Origin: Paludibacteraceae bacterium
GTDB lineage: Bacteria; Bacteroidota; Bacteroidia; Bacteroidales; Paludibacteraceae
NCBI GenBank assembly: GCA_017478725.1
Contig: JAFVDD010000021.1
Span: forward strand, 1-64,000
Length of the DNA stretch: 64,000 nucleotides
Direction of reading: 5' to 3'
The position numbers and the translations under genes were made by a program. Positions 17,159 to 25,448 of this stretch are shown here, one piece after another (the stretch's first letter is position 1; every line of letters starts with the position of its first letter). The notes beneath the pieces were generated by a model, which saw nothing but the letters and a program-made list of their open reading frames with translations, did no database searches and was not told the origin of the DNA.

Positions 17159-18575
17159 ATTGTACCCGCTGGCCGCCCAGATTATATACGTGTCCGTGGC
17201 GAAGAATGTATATCTGTTCGCCTCGGAGTATTTTTGTGCACTTGTCCTGCCCGTTGGAGGTGTCGGGTATGTTTTCCGTTCCCTCCGGGGATTGGGTATA
17301 GGCTTTCCATGCATCGGGAATACCGTAGCCGTACTGATTATCCGGACGGTAGTATCGGTCGGCAGAACGAATAATCCGTTCGCGTATTTGCATAGCGTTC
17401 TCGTCCGGTAGCGCAGACCATAACGAGGCTGCCATTCCAGCCAGAAGCGGAGTGGCAAAACTGGTGCCGTTGGAGCGGATGATTGTTCCTTGGGGAGAAA
17501 TCAGAACGCTGCGTGCGCCCACAGCGCAGACTTCCGGCTTGACCCGTCCGTCGGATGCTGGGCCGTAACTGGAGAACGCGGCGATAACACTGTCGGTTCC
17601 AACGGCTCCTACGCTGAGAATACTATCGGCGTCGGCGGGTATATCTATATAATGCCAGGTGTCCTGCCCCTCGTTGCCGGCGGCTGCGCATACCAACATC
17701 CCTTTGCGCGCGGCGATGGTGGCTGCACGGCTGACACACGCAGTCATGCCGTTGAGGTCTTTGTAGGTAAAATCCCAATCACTGTTGTCGAACACAAAGT
17801 ATCCCAGCGAGACAGAGAATATATTCACACCCAGCGAGTCGGCTGTCTCCAGCGCTGCAATCAGGTTGTACATTTCCTTGGGTGACTCAGTATCGTTTTC
17901 CTCCGAACGCATGAGATAGTACTGTGCTTTGGTGGCTGCGCCTTGGTAGCCGTCGGTTATTCCGGAAATAGCACTCAGACACTCAGTGCCGTGTGTGCCG
18001 GTGTTGCCATAGAAATCATCCAGATCGTCAGTGAAGTCAAAATGCCCGAGTTCAAGTTCTTCCTGTCGAAAACAGTCTAACGTGTTGGCGTTGTAAAAGC
18101 CTCCGTCGCAAACAGCCATAACAATGCCTTGTCCCTCAAAACCGGCTTGGTGTAGGGGAAGCAGATTGTATAGTTGCAGCTGTTCGGAGGCCTGGTTGAT
18201 GGCGGGAAGGGCTTGGATGGTTTGAGTTTGGGCTATCAGGCGGCGTTCGGGTGTCCAGAACGGACGCGGCGAACTCTCGTCGCGAATGGTCTCTATTTGC
18301 TCCACAAAATCCCACGAACCGGCTACAGTTGCCAGTGAGTCGCTCATCTCTACAGTGGCTCCGTTCATCCATCGGCTGGTATGAAAAATCTTTGCGCCTT
18401 TTGCACGCAGGCTGTCCAAATAGACATGGCTGACTGGATAATCCAGCTGATCGGTAGGAATATTCCATTTCTCTCGTTGCTCGATTGCTCTTTCCGAGAG
18501 AGCCGGTGTCGCATCCAGTGGCTTGTCGGCAAACGAGACGAAAAAGACGTTCAATAGAATCAACAATGCACGCAT
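17157..18575 (-). CDS. Secreted S8 (subtilisin-like) serine protease
   Basis: A 472-residue exported subtilase. The catalytic triad is readable: Asp in MAVCDGGFYN near residue 157, His in GNTGTHGTECLS near 200, and Ser in NGTSFATPLLAG near 386. The oxyanion Asn is in CAAAGNEGQD near 300. A short signal peptide (about 1-16) precedes a propeptide-like region. The C-terminus CTKILRGEQIYILRHGHVY ends like the pectate lyase at 9.4 kb, suggesting a shared sorting tail. The stop codon falls in the T-tract of the SRP RNA terminator on the other strand. The gene begins 3 bases after rlmD ends. Confidence 0.9.
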   Translation of the reverse strand: MRALLILLNVFFVSFADKPLDATPALSERAIEQREKWNIPTDQLDYPVSHVYLDSLRAKGAKIFHTSRWMNGATVEMSDSLATVAGSWDFVEQIETIRDESSPRPFWTPERRLIAQTQTIQALPAINQASEQLQLYNLLPLHQAGFEGQGIVMAVCDGGFYNANTLDCFRQEELELGHFDFTDDLDDFYGNTGTHGTECLSAISGITDGYQGAATKAQYYLMRSEENDTESPKEMYNLIAALETADSLGVNIFSVSLGYFVFDNSDWDFTYKDLNGMTACVSRAATIAARKGMLVCAAAGNEGQDTWHYIDIPADADSILSVGAVGTDSVIAAFSSYGPASDGRVKPEVCAVGARSVLISPQGTIIRSNGTSFATPLLAGMAASLWSALPDENAMQIRERIIRSADRYYRPDNQYGYGIPDAWKAYTQSPEGTENIPDTSNGQDKCTKILRGEQIYILRHGHVYNLGGQRVQ

Positions 18576-18578
18576 AAT

Positions 18579-20051
18579 TTACCTTTCGCCTTTTAGTTCC
18601 AACTGCACTACGTTTTCAACATGCTGGGTGTGAGGGAACATATCTACGGGTTGCACTTTGCTCACGCGGTATTTCTTGTCCAACAGCTGCAAATCACGGG
18701 CCTGAGTGGCGGGATTGCAACTCACATACACAATACGTTTGGGCTCGGCGTTAAGAATAACTTCCACTACATCTTCGTGCATTCCTGCACGTGGCGGATC
18801 GGTGATAATGACATCCGGACGTCCATAGCGGGCAACAAAATCGTTATTCAAAATGTCTTTCATGTCTCCGGCGAAAAACAGGGTGTTGTTGATGCCGTTG
18901 AGCCCGGAATTGATTTTGGCGTCCTCGATAGCCTCGGGCACATATTCGATACCAATCACTTGACGCGCCTGCCGTGCCACAAAATTGGCGATTGTACCGG
19001 TTCCTGTGTACAGGTCGTACACCAATTCATTGCCTGTGAGTGCCGCAAAATCGCGTGCCACTTTATATAGTTCGTACGCCTGTTCGGTGTTGGTTTGGTA
19101 GAACGATTTGGGACCCACTTTGAAGCGCAAGCCTTCCATCTCCTCGAAAATATGGTCTGCGCCGGAATAAACTTTCACTTCCTGATCGCCTATCGTGTCG
19201 TTGTATTTGAGGTTTTCTACGTATAGTAGGGACACTATTTCAGGGAACTCTGTATGAAGATATTCCAACAGACTGAATGCTGACGGCTGATTGCTGACGG
19301 TTTCCCCGAATGATACGATGAGCATTAGTTCTCCTTTGTGATTGTTGCGGAGGATGAGAGTGCGCAGCAAGCCCTCATGGGTATGTTCGTTGTAGAAAGT
19401 CAGTCCTTTTTCTTTGGCATAGGTGCGAACGCCGTTACGGATACGGTTGTTGATCTCGGGCATGAGGTGGCACTCCTTTATATCCAGCACTTTGTCAAAC
19501 GCGCCCGGGATATGAAAACCGATGCCCGGCTCTCTTACGGCATCTTTTCCCGGCGGAGTTTGCTCCCATTGGCGGTCTGAGCAGCTGAACTCCAGTTTGT
19601 TGCGGTATTCATAAATATGTTTGCTCCCGAGTATCGGACTGATCTCCGGCAGTTCGATTTTGCCGATGCGTGTCAGGTTGTCGATTACCTGTTGTTGTTT
19701 GTATCTGAGTTGCTCGGAATAGGGCAGTATTTGCCATTTGCAACCGCCGCAAACGCTGAAATGCCGGCAACGTGGCTCGCAGCGGACGGGAGATGGTTTA
19801 ACCAGCCTCGCCACACGCCCTTCCATGAACGAGTGTTTTTTCTTGGTCACCTGTATATCCACAATGTCGCCGGGTACGCAGTTCGGTACAAAAACCACAA
19901 TGCCGCTTTGCTCTTTCGTACTTTGCTCATCGCTCCTTGGAACATCTATATTGTCCCTTTGTATCTTTGCCAAAGCTTTGCCTTCGGCGGCTACACCGGT
20001 AATTTCCACGTTCTCAAGCAGCGGTAGATTTTTCTTCTTTCCCATAATCAT
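18579..20051 (-). CDS. rlmD: 23S rRNA (uracil-C5)-methyltransferase RlmD/RumA family
   Basis: A 490-residue RNA m5U methyltransferase. The N-terminal TRAM domain contains VEITGVAAEGKALAK; the iron-sulfur cysteines lie in CEPRCRHFSVCGGCKW near residue 92. The SAM motif is VYDLYTGTGTIANF near 345, followed by VIITDPPRAGMHE and the catalytic-cysteine segment VYVSCNPATQARD near 445. Two phased repeats interrupt it: about 18 extra residues in the TRAM domain (DVPRSDEQSTKEQSG) and TVSNQPSAFS in the loop after GELMLIVSFGE. The start lies about 7 bases after the predicted transcription start, so the mRNA is nearly leaderless. Confidence 0.9.
   Translation of the reverse strand: MIMGKKKNLPLLENVEITGVAAEGKALAKIQRDNIDVPRSDEQSTKEQSGIVVFVPNCVPGDIVDIQVTKKKHSFMEGRVARLVKPSPVRCEPRCRHFSVCGGCKWQILPYSEQLRYKQQQVIDNLTRIGKIELPEISPILGSKHIYEYRNKLEFSCSDRQWEQTPPGKDAVREPGIGFHIPGAFDKVLDIKECHLMPEINNRIRNGVRTYAKEKGLTFYNEHTHEGLLRTLILRNNHKGELMLIVSFGETVSNQPSAFSLLEYLHTEFPEIVSLLYVENLKYNDTIGDQEVKVYSGADHIFEEMEGLRFKVGPKSFYQTNTEQAYELYKVARDFAALTGNELVYDLYTGTGTIANFVARQARQVIGIEYVPEAIEDAKINSGLNGINNTLFFAGDMKDILNNDFVARYGRPDVIITDPPRAGMHEDVVEVILNAEPKRIVYVSCNPATQARDLQLLDKKYRVSKVQPVDMFPHTQHVENVVQLELKGER
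19271..19298 (-). repeat. 7-base-phased repeat inside rlmD (loop)
   Basis: Four 7-base units with a CTGA core on the + strand (GACTGAA, GGCTGAT, TGCTGAC twice) encode NQPSAFS. Confidence 0.75.
19905..19940 (-). repeat. 7/8-base-phased repeat inside rlmD (TRAM domain)
   Basis: Units such as GCTTTGC, TCTTTCG and TACTTTGC recur with 7- to 8-base spacing and encode SDEQSTKEQS, which lies between strands of the TRAM domain where relatives have only a short turn. Confidence 0.6.
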
Positions 20052-20063
20052 TCAATTTGACCA

Positions 20064-20096
20064 CAAAGGTACAACAAAAATTGCATATATGCAAGC
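20064..20096 (-). promoter_or_regulatory. Promoter of rlmD
   Basis: On the - strand, TACCTTTG (20064-20071) is preceded by CTTGCA at the -33 distance. The start codon at 20051 follows within about 7 bases of the predicted start site. Confidence 0.65.
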
Positions 20097-20140
20097 TTTT
20101 TCCAATTTTTTGTGGTTTTTCAATTTACAACGCGTTACCA

Positions 20141-20239
20141 TCGGAGGCACATCGGGGTTTTATCGGGGTTTTATCGGGGGTAAGTCGGGGGAATATCGAG
20201 GGAATATCGGATGAATATCGGATGAATGTCGAGTCGTTA
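20141..20239. repeat. 11-base-phased TCGG array C (nine units)
   Basis: Nine units of exactly 11 bases, each starting TCG, fill 20141-20239 between the amidase stop and the rlmD promoter. Examples are TCGGGGTTTTA (twice in a row), TCGGGGGTAAG, TCGAGGGAATA and TCGGATGAATA. The last unit ends one base before the amidase stop codon at 20241. Confidence 0.92.
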
Positions 20240-20240
20240 T

Positions 20241-22475
20241 TTATTCTTCCTTGCCTGTTAGGAGCCGTTGGATAGAATAGCGGTAGATGGATTCGAAATC
20301 AGTGACCGCCTCCAGCGGAAAACCGAAGACAAGTGATTGGGATGTGCCGACGGCGGCAGGGCAGCGCATATCCGTGTATTCGGCTACGCGTGTGGCTTCT
20401 TCCCCATAGGGCATTAGTCCGGTAGGCGTAGCCGAGAAGAGTTGGTGCTCGTTTGGGGTCAGGAGAATCCTGTACGGATGTTGAAGACTGACGGCGATGC
20501 GTCCGGAACGTGTGGCGTGGGACGCATAGGGATAACAACGGAGATTAGCCTTGCACCACTCGTTAGAGAGTGTCTCCAAATGGTCGCTGCTGAGCAATAG
20601 TCTGCCGCCTTGCTCCAGATAACCGCTCAAGAGTTGCTGCATAGCAGAGTCGATCGGCAGACGCTGGCGGCCGGCGATATAATCAATGAGGGCAAAGGAG
20701 TCGAAGGATGAAATTGGAAAGTCTGTAGAGCCGGCGGTGCAGGAAACATAGCTGATGTTCATCTCCTGCAGCACGCGCCCGTGAAGAACGGCATAATCGC
20801 GTGTGTTGCCGATAGTGAACTGACCGGCATGGTCGCGGTAGCATGATCCCCAGCCGCAGTTGTCATCGTTGATCCACAGGCTGGCACGGCTGAAATTCCA
20901 CTGCTCGCCGATGTAGGCGCAGGAGAACCGGTCCTCGCAGGCATATGTTCCGGGCACTATACCGGCGTACGTGGAATCGGCAAACCAATCAGGGCCGTAT
21001 GTGTCGGAGAATGCATCAATAATATTTACCATTCCTTTTCTCTCTACGGTCGAACGATCGGCTTCGCTGTCAGAGGCTTTTAGGAAGGTGCTGAGAGTGG
21101 GGCTTGGCATGCTCAATCCACCATCGTTGCCGGCTACTACATAGCAATCGTAACGTATTCCCTGCTTTGGACTGAGTGCGAGAATGGGTTTGTCAGTCTG
21201 CTGCACCTCCCATTCGCCGTCATTCTCGCGGATATACACCATATAATAACTCGGCTTGGCTGAGGGCTCAATCGAATCAATGGCAGGAGTCCAGTGTAAC
21301 ACAAAATCCGTGTCTATCCGCATCTTGTTTACCGGCAGTGGCTGAACAACGGCAGACGGTCCGTTGAGGTAACGGAGAATACCTTTATAGATGGCACGTG
21401 CGGCTGCAAAACGGAATTTTGGGTCAAGTCCGTAACGCATATCAGCCATGTTTTTGTGACTGACGAGTTCGACCAGCACACTCGGTACAACGGGTACACG
21501 GCTCTCGCAATAGTTGGCTTCCATTAACTGCCGTCGTGTCCATTCGGGGGCTAAATGTCTGAGGTCGGATGTCACTTGTGTCTGTATCCAGTCAGCCAGG
21601 TTACGGTTCACTTTCTGACGGTTGCGTCCGTCGCGGAGCGAGCGGTTGCCTTCATCGTCGAAAGGCGTATAGATACACAGGGTGCCTACAATAGCGGAGT
21701 CGTTGCCGCTGTCGGCTCCATCGGTATGGAGCGCAAGGCAAAGGTCTATCGGCTCCGTAAGCGAATTTACCCACATACAACGGCTTTTCATATCATCCTT
21801 GTAATGGTCGCCGTCATACAGGTTCCATAGCGAACTGTCTGCTCCTTGGCTCTCGATCCAATAGCGCGCGCCCTCTGTCCAGCGGGGCATTCCCGACGGT
21901 CCCGTTTCGCCGTGTTCCAAACCCGGACGGGGCATAAAAGTGGTAGCTCCTGCATTCTCTAGCATCGGACGAAGCAAGCGCATGTATTCCTGACTGTAGA
22001 GGTCTTCCACTGTTGTCCATAACGTAGCGCGCTGCCAGATCCATTCGTCGCGGCCGGTGTTATAATACAAACCGTGGGAGGGCCACAGCGCAATATTACG
22101 GTTGCTGAGGTCTTTTTCTTTTTTGCCTGTGTGGACACCGCGGGCACAATCGGTAATCAATTCGCTAATCGGCTGCCAGTTGGTGTAGATGGTTACTTTA
22201 CCATGGTTGTTGCCCAGCACCCACTGGCTTACTTTGAGATTGTATCGGTTGACCTCCTCCTTGGTCCATCTGACTCCGCTGAGAATATTGTTGGTCTGAA
22301 GGGAAATGTTGTTGCCGTTGACACGCAGGCTCTTGATCTTGACGGGTGGACACCACGCCCTTGAAAAACCTGTGAGTGCTGTCAGTGAGTCCGCCAATTC
22401 CTCCATGCCGATAGCGTAGGAAACGGAAAACTGAAAACAGAAAACGGGAAGGAGAAGGAATATTTTCTTAGTCAT
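20241..22475 (-). CDS. Secreted amidase_3-like N-acetylmuramoyl-L-alanine amidase with C-terminal accessory domains
   Basis: A 744-residue exported protein. The signal peptide (about 1-21) is encoded partly by a 7-base-phased repeat. Residues about 130-370 fit a zinc amidase_3 fold: ALWPSHGLYYN (first His), GLEHGETG (Glu), LCLALHTDGAD (second His) and VPSVLVELVSHKNM (catalytic Glu). A fibronectin-III-like segment follows (about 395-475), then a region near 530-600 like the C-terminal domains of Bacteroidales proteins annotated as xanthan lyase. It probably cleaves peptidoglycan outside the inner membrane. It is the last gene of a long minus-strand run. Confidence 0.7.
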   Translation of the reverse strand: MTKKIFLLLPVFCFQFSVSYAIGMEELADSLTALTGFSRAWCPPVKIKSLRVNGNNISLQTNNILSGVRWTKEEVNRYNLKVSQWVLGNNHGKVTIYTNWQPISELITDCARGVHTGKKEKDLSNRNIALWPSHGLYYNTGRDEWIWQRATLWTTVEDLYSQEYMRLLRPMLENAGATTFMPRPGLEHGETGPSGMPRWTEGARYWIESQGADSSLWNLYDGDHYKDDMKSRCMWVNSLTEPIDLCLALHTDGADSGNDSAIVGTLCIYTPFDDEGNRSLRDGRNRQKVNRNLADWIQTQVTSDLRHLAPEWTRRQLMEANYCESRVPVVPSVLVELVSHKNMADMRYGLDPKFRFAAARAIYKGILRYLNGPSAVVQPLPVNKMRIDTDFVLHWTPAIDSIEPSAKPSYYMVYIRENDGEWEVQQTDKPILALSPKQGIRYDCYVVAGNDGGLSMPSPTLSTFLKASDSEADRSTVERKGMVNIIDAFSDTYGPDWFADSTYAGIVPGTYACEDRFSCAYIGEQWNFSRASLWINDDNCGWGSCYRDHAGQFTIGNTRDYAVLHGRVLQEMNISYVSCTAGSTDFPISSFDSFALIDYIAGRQRLPIDSAMQQLLSGYLEQGGRLLLSSDHLETLSNEWCKANLRCYPYASHATRSGRIAVSLQHPYRILLTPNEHQLFSATPTGLMPYGEEATRVAEYTDMRCPAAVGTSQSLVFGFPLEAVTDFESIYRYSIQRLLTGKEE
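22421..22448 (-). repeat. 7-base-phased repeat in the amidase signal peptide
   Basis: Four units AAACGGA, AAACTGA, AAACAGA, AAACGGG (+ strand) encode the hydrophobic core LPVFCFQFSV of the signal peptide. Confidence 0.75.
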
Positions 22476-22509
22476 TAGTAATTCGTAATTTTTAATTCTT
22501 GATTTTAAT
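22475..22509 (-). repeat. 7-base-phased repeat at the amidase/TraB-like junction
   Basis: Units TTAGTAA, TTCGTAA, TTTTTAA and TTCTTGA (+ strand) follow in exact 7-base steps from the amidase start codon over the upstream gene's stop. Confidence 0.75.
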
Positions 22510-23427
22510 GCCTCTGTTGACGGGACGGACGCGGTAGCCGGCGGAACGCAACAATTGGATGAGTCCCTTGTCGCCTCCTAAATAGACGGCATTGAGAGTA
22601 ATAAAACACGAACCCTCTGCAAGGTAGGGTTTGAGACGCTTGATCCACTGCTGGTTGCGCGCACAATATACTTGGTAATCCGAATAGGAGAGAGTGGTGT
22701 TGTTGTCTGGTCCTGATACTTGAAACGCTATATCGGCGAGCAGGCCGTTAAGATATAACCCTTTGATAGCACGCTCCTGTTTGACCTCGTTCTCCGGATA
22801 TTCCGTTGCCTTCAGCAGTTCTTTGCACTGCCAGTGGAACGGTTCGCGGTCGAAGAGCATATACATGGTCTCGCCTATATTGTCAAGACCGTAAACAGGG
22901 ATATTGCGTTCTGCTGCTACTGCCTCAAAGAAATTCTCCATCGAGCGCTGCTCGTTGTAGCCGAGCCATTGTTTCATTAACTCGTTGCGGTACATTTCCG
23001 TAAGATAGGAAGGCTTCATGCGGCACAGTTTATCCAACCCCATTCCCAAGTTGATAAGCAGGCAGTTGTCAATGAACCGGTATTCCTCGGGAGTATAGAA
23101 ATTGGACAACTTGATCGAGTCGGGCAGTATGGCCGCCTTGCGTAGTGCTGCGATGGCTTCATAATCCTGCATGGCAAATTCTGTCACCACTTTATTGCAT
23201 TTGCTGAAGCATTTGAATACGTTGGGAATCGTGTCCAGAAACTGCATATCCACCAACCTGTTGGTAGCCAGCAGATAGGATTTCTGCTTACTGCCGTTGC
23301 CGCTGATCTCGTATAGAAGTTGAGCTTGTAATGGCGAATGGCTAATGGCGAAAGGCAAAAGTAGCAAGGCTAAGAGCCCCGCTCTTAACCAAGGAATTAT
23401 ACTATGTGACATTTGTCCATTCTCCAT
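22492..23427 (-). CDS. TraB/GumN-like protein
   Basis: A 311-residue exported protein resembling the TraB/GumN (Tiki-like) family: LLYEISGNGSKQKSYLLAT at the mature start, VVTEFAMQDYEA near 75, PVYGLDNIGETM near 180 and the C-terminal FITLNAVYLGGDKGLIQLL near 280, where family members have a GxxHxxG-type pattern. Here the usual His-containing metal motifs are weak, so catalytic activity is uncertain. The ATG at 23427 overlaps the upstream TPR stop (TAATG), implying coupled translation. The signal peptide is encoded by a 7-base-phased repeat. Confidence 0.6.
   Translation of the reverse strand: MENGQMSHSIIPWLRAGLLALLLLPFAISHSPLQAQLLYEISGNGSKQKSYLLATNRLVDMQFLDTIPNVFKCFSKCNKVVTEFAMQDYEAIAALRKAAILPDSIKLSNFYTPEEYRFIDNCLLINLGMGLDKLCRMKPSYLTEMYRNELMKQWLGYNEQRSMENFFEAVAAERNIPVYGLDNIGETMYMLFDREPFHWQCKELLKATEYPENEVKQERAIKGLYLNGLLADIAFQVSGPDNNTTLSYSDYQVYCARNQQWIKRLKPYLAEGSCFITLNAVYLGGDKGLIQLLRSAGYRVRPVNRGIKIKN
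23330..23357 (-). repeat. 7-base-phased repeat in the TraB-like signal peptide
   Basis: Units AATGGCG, AATGGCT and AAAGGCA (+ strand) in exact 7-base steps encode LPFAISHSP before the cleavage site. Confidence 0.75.
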
Positions 23428-23433
23428 TATTTA
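23413..23433 (-). repeat. Short 7-base-phased repeat at the TPR/TraB-like junction
   Basis: Three units TTGTCCA, TTCTCCA and TTATTTA (+ strand) span the coupled stop and start codons. Confidence 0.5.
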
Positions 23434-25415
23434 AACCGGCTGATCATGTTATATGCCTGATAGATTCCTAATTCACCTGCTTTGCTGAGGTCGTCCAGCC
23501 CTTTCTCGTTTTCGCCGATATAAATATAGGTGAGTCCGCGGTTGAAGTATGCTTCGGCAAAGTCTCCGTCTATTTCAATAGCGCGTGTGTAACAGTTGAT
23601 CGCGTCTTTCCATTCGCGCTGAGTGCATAGGATATTGGCTTTGTTGTAGAGAGCAAAACTGAAATCCGGCTGCAGACGCAGCACCTGGTCGTAGTCACGT
23701 AGCATTACATTGTAATCCATCGGCGACGTATTCTCCTGTTCACCTGTTGAGCGTTGGTATTCCAGCAACCGGTACCGCCAGTTGGCTCGGCAGAAACAGA
23801 TTACTGCTTCCAGCTCGCCGCTAACCATATTTGCCGCGCGTGTACAATCGTCGATGGCGCTGTTGTAGTCCTGTACAATAGCAAACTCGATGGCACGTGA
23901 GAAATAGAGAATGGCATTGGGAGCCATATCTATCTGCTGCGACAGCCTGGCAATCTCGGTGAAATGGAAATCTACCATCTCTGCCGTCAGAGCGGTCTCC
24001 TGATTGGTAAATCGGAGTGCTGCCGGTAGTTGCTGGGTGCGGTTGAGCTGGTCAACGATTGCGTGGTAATAGTTGGTGCGCCGGAGCCGCTGGTCCTGAC
24101 CGTAATAACTCAGCACAATATTAGGCTCATTGACTACGTCCTGATAACGTTTCTGGACTGCTCCGCGCGTGAGCGAGTTGTATTTCTGCTCATCCTCGGT
24201 AGGCTCCGGTTTGTTTTGAGCGGTGGAGGCGGAGAATTCCTTGCGGTTGTCTTTCTTGCGAGGCTGTGCATCGGCAATCTGCATGTCTGTATTCGGCTGA
24301 CTTTGCTGAGCCTGGATTTGCTCTTTGCGGTCTTCCAGTTCTTTTGCTCTATGACGGTATTGGTAGGCTCCTTTGGCGTCACCCAACTCTGTCTTGGCTT
24401 GTGCAGCCAAATAATAAGCAGGCAGGAAATAGGGATAGTGTGCAATCATGGTGTCCATGTCGCTGATGACGTTACCCCATTGGCGCAAATGCATCTCCAC
24501 TAATGCCCGCTGGTAACGCATCTCCGTACGCTCCGGCTCCAGAAGTATCGCATGGCTGATATCCTCCAAAGCGCGGTTATAATCACCTACCTCCTGACGC
24601 ATGACGCCACGGTTGTAATAACACTGTGCGTCGTTGGGCGATATACTGACTGCTTTGTCGTAGTCGGAGAGAGCGCCGCGGTAGTTGTGGCGGTGGTAGT
24701 GAATCAGTCCGCGGTTAAGGTAATCGCCTGCCCATTTGGAACCCAGATTGATAGCTTGAGTAAGTTGAACGTACGCCTCATCCTCGCGATTGAGCATGAG
24801 GTTGGTTACACCCAGTGCCGACCATACGGCAGGATTGAACTTGTCGTACTGGGCAGCATTCTCAAATGCCTTCAGCGCTGCCAACGTATCCTGACTGAGA
24901 ATGCACACATGTCCTCTCTCGCTCCACAATGATGATGACTGTGGCTCGCGGTTGAGCATCATATCCAAATCAGCCAGCGCTTCATCATATCGTTTCAGCG
25001 ACGCGCGTGTGTCTGCGCGCAATAACATATACGTGCGGTTTTCCGGCGAGAATCGCAGCGCCTCACTGTAATCCTGCTCCGCCAACTCCGGCTTGCCCAA
25101 CTGGCGATAGACATAACCGCGAGTGTAGTACTCGCTCGGTGCAAACGGATTACGCTCGATGGCGGCGTTGCAATCACGCAAGGCTCCCTGATAATCTTCC
25201 AATTGGATCTTGGCTATTGCGCGGTAGAGGTAGGGCTCACTCAGGTAAGGCTTGAGGCGGATGACCTGGTTAAAATACTGGATTGACAGTACATAGTCCT
25301 CAAAATACAAAGCATTCCTGCCGATTGCTGTAATGCGGTCGGTATTCATCTGACTGAATGTACAAAGGGAAAATGTACAAACTATAAGGGTTGCTATGTA
25401 TCTACGAACTTTCAC
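23427..25415 (-). CDS. Large TPR-repeat protein, secreted or periplasmic
   Basis: About 660 residues made mostly of tetratricopeptide repeats: an N-terminal block of about ten units (for example SEPYLYRAIAKIQLEDYQGA and SAPNDAQCYYNRGVM-like cores), a polar linker near 400-460 and a C-terminal pair (SFALYNKANIL, FAEAYFNRGLTYI). TPRs are protein-interaction scaffolds. The first ATG (25484) would add 23 very basic residues encoded by a phased repeat and overlap the PBP gene. I prefer GTG at 25415, which gives a compact signal peptide MKVRRYIATLIVCTFSLCTF and no overlap. Its place next to PBP1A suggests cell-wall assembly, but that is inference. Confidence 0.8.
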   Translation of the reverse strand: MKVRRYIATLIVCTFSLCTFSQMNTDRITAIGRNALYFEDYVLSIQYFNQVIRLKPYLSEPYLYRAIAKIQLEDYQGALRDCNAAIERNPFAPSEYYTRGYVYRQLGKPELAEQDYSEALRFSPENRTYMLLRADTRASLKRYDEALADLDMMLNREPQSSSLWSERGHVCILSQDTLAALKAFENAAQYDKFNPAVWSALGVTNLMLNREDEAYVQLTQAINLGSKWAGDYLNRGLIHYHRHNYRGALSDYDKAVSISPNDAQCYYNRGVMRQEVGDYNRALEDISHAILLEPERTEMRYQRALVEMHLRQWGNVISDMDTMIAHYPYFLPAYYLAAQAKTELGDAKGAYQYRHRAKELEDRKEQIQAQQSQPNTDMQIADAQPRKKDNRKEFSASTAQNKPEPTEDEQKYNSLTRGAVQKRYQDVVNEPNIVLSYYGQDQRLRRTNYYHAIVDQLNRTQQLPAALRFTNQETALTAEMVDFHFTEIARLSQQIDMAPNAILYFSRAIEFAIVQDYNSAIDDCTRAANMVSGELEAVICFCRANWRYRLLEYQRSTGEQENTSPMDYNVMLRDYDQVLRLQPDFSFALYNKANILCTQREWKDAINCYTRAIEIDGDFAEAYFNRGLTYIYIGENEKGLDDLSKAGELGIYQAYNMISRFK

Positions 25416-25448
25416 TTTTACCTTTCGCCTTTCGCCTTTTACTTTACC
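25408..25448 (-). repeat. 7-base-phased repeat at the PBP1A/TPR junction
   Basis: Units ACTTTCA, CTTTTAC and CTTTCGC (the last twice, + strand) repeat in exact 7-base steps over the PBP stop codon and the TPR start region. A CTTTCGC-CTTTTAG pair of the same type recurs at 18583-18596. Confidence 0.75.

Noticed and set aside
20141..20239. CRISPR array
   Set aside because: The period of 11 bases is far too short, there are no spacers, and no cas genes are nearby.
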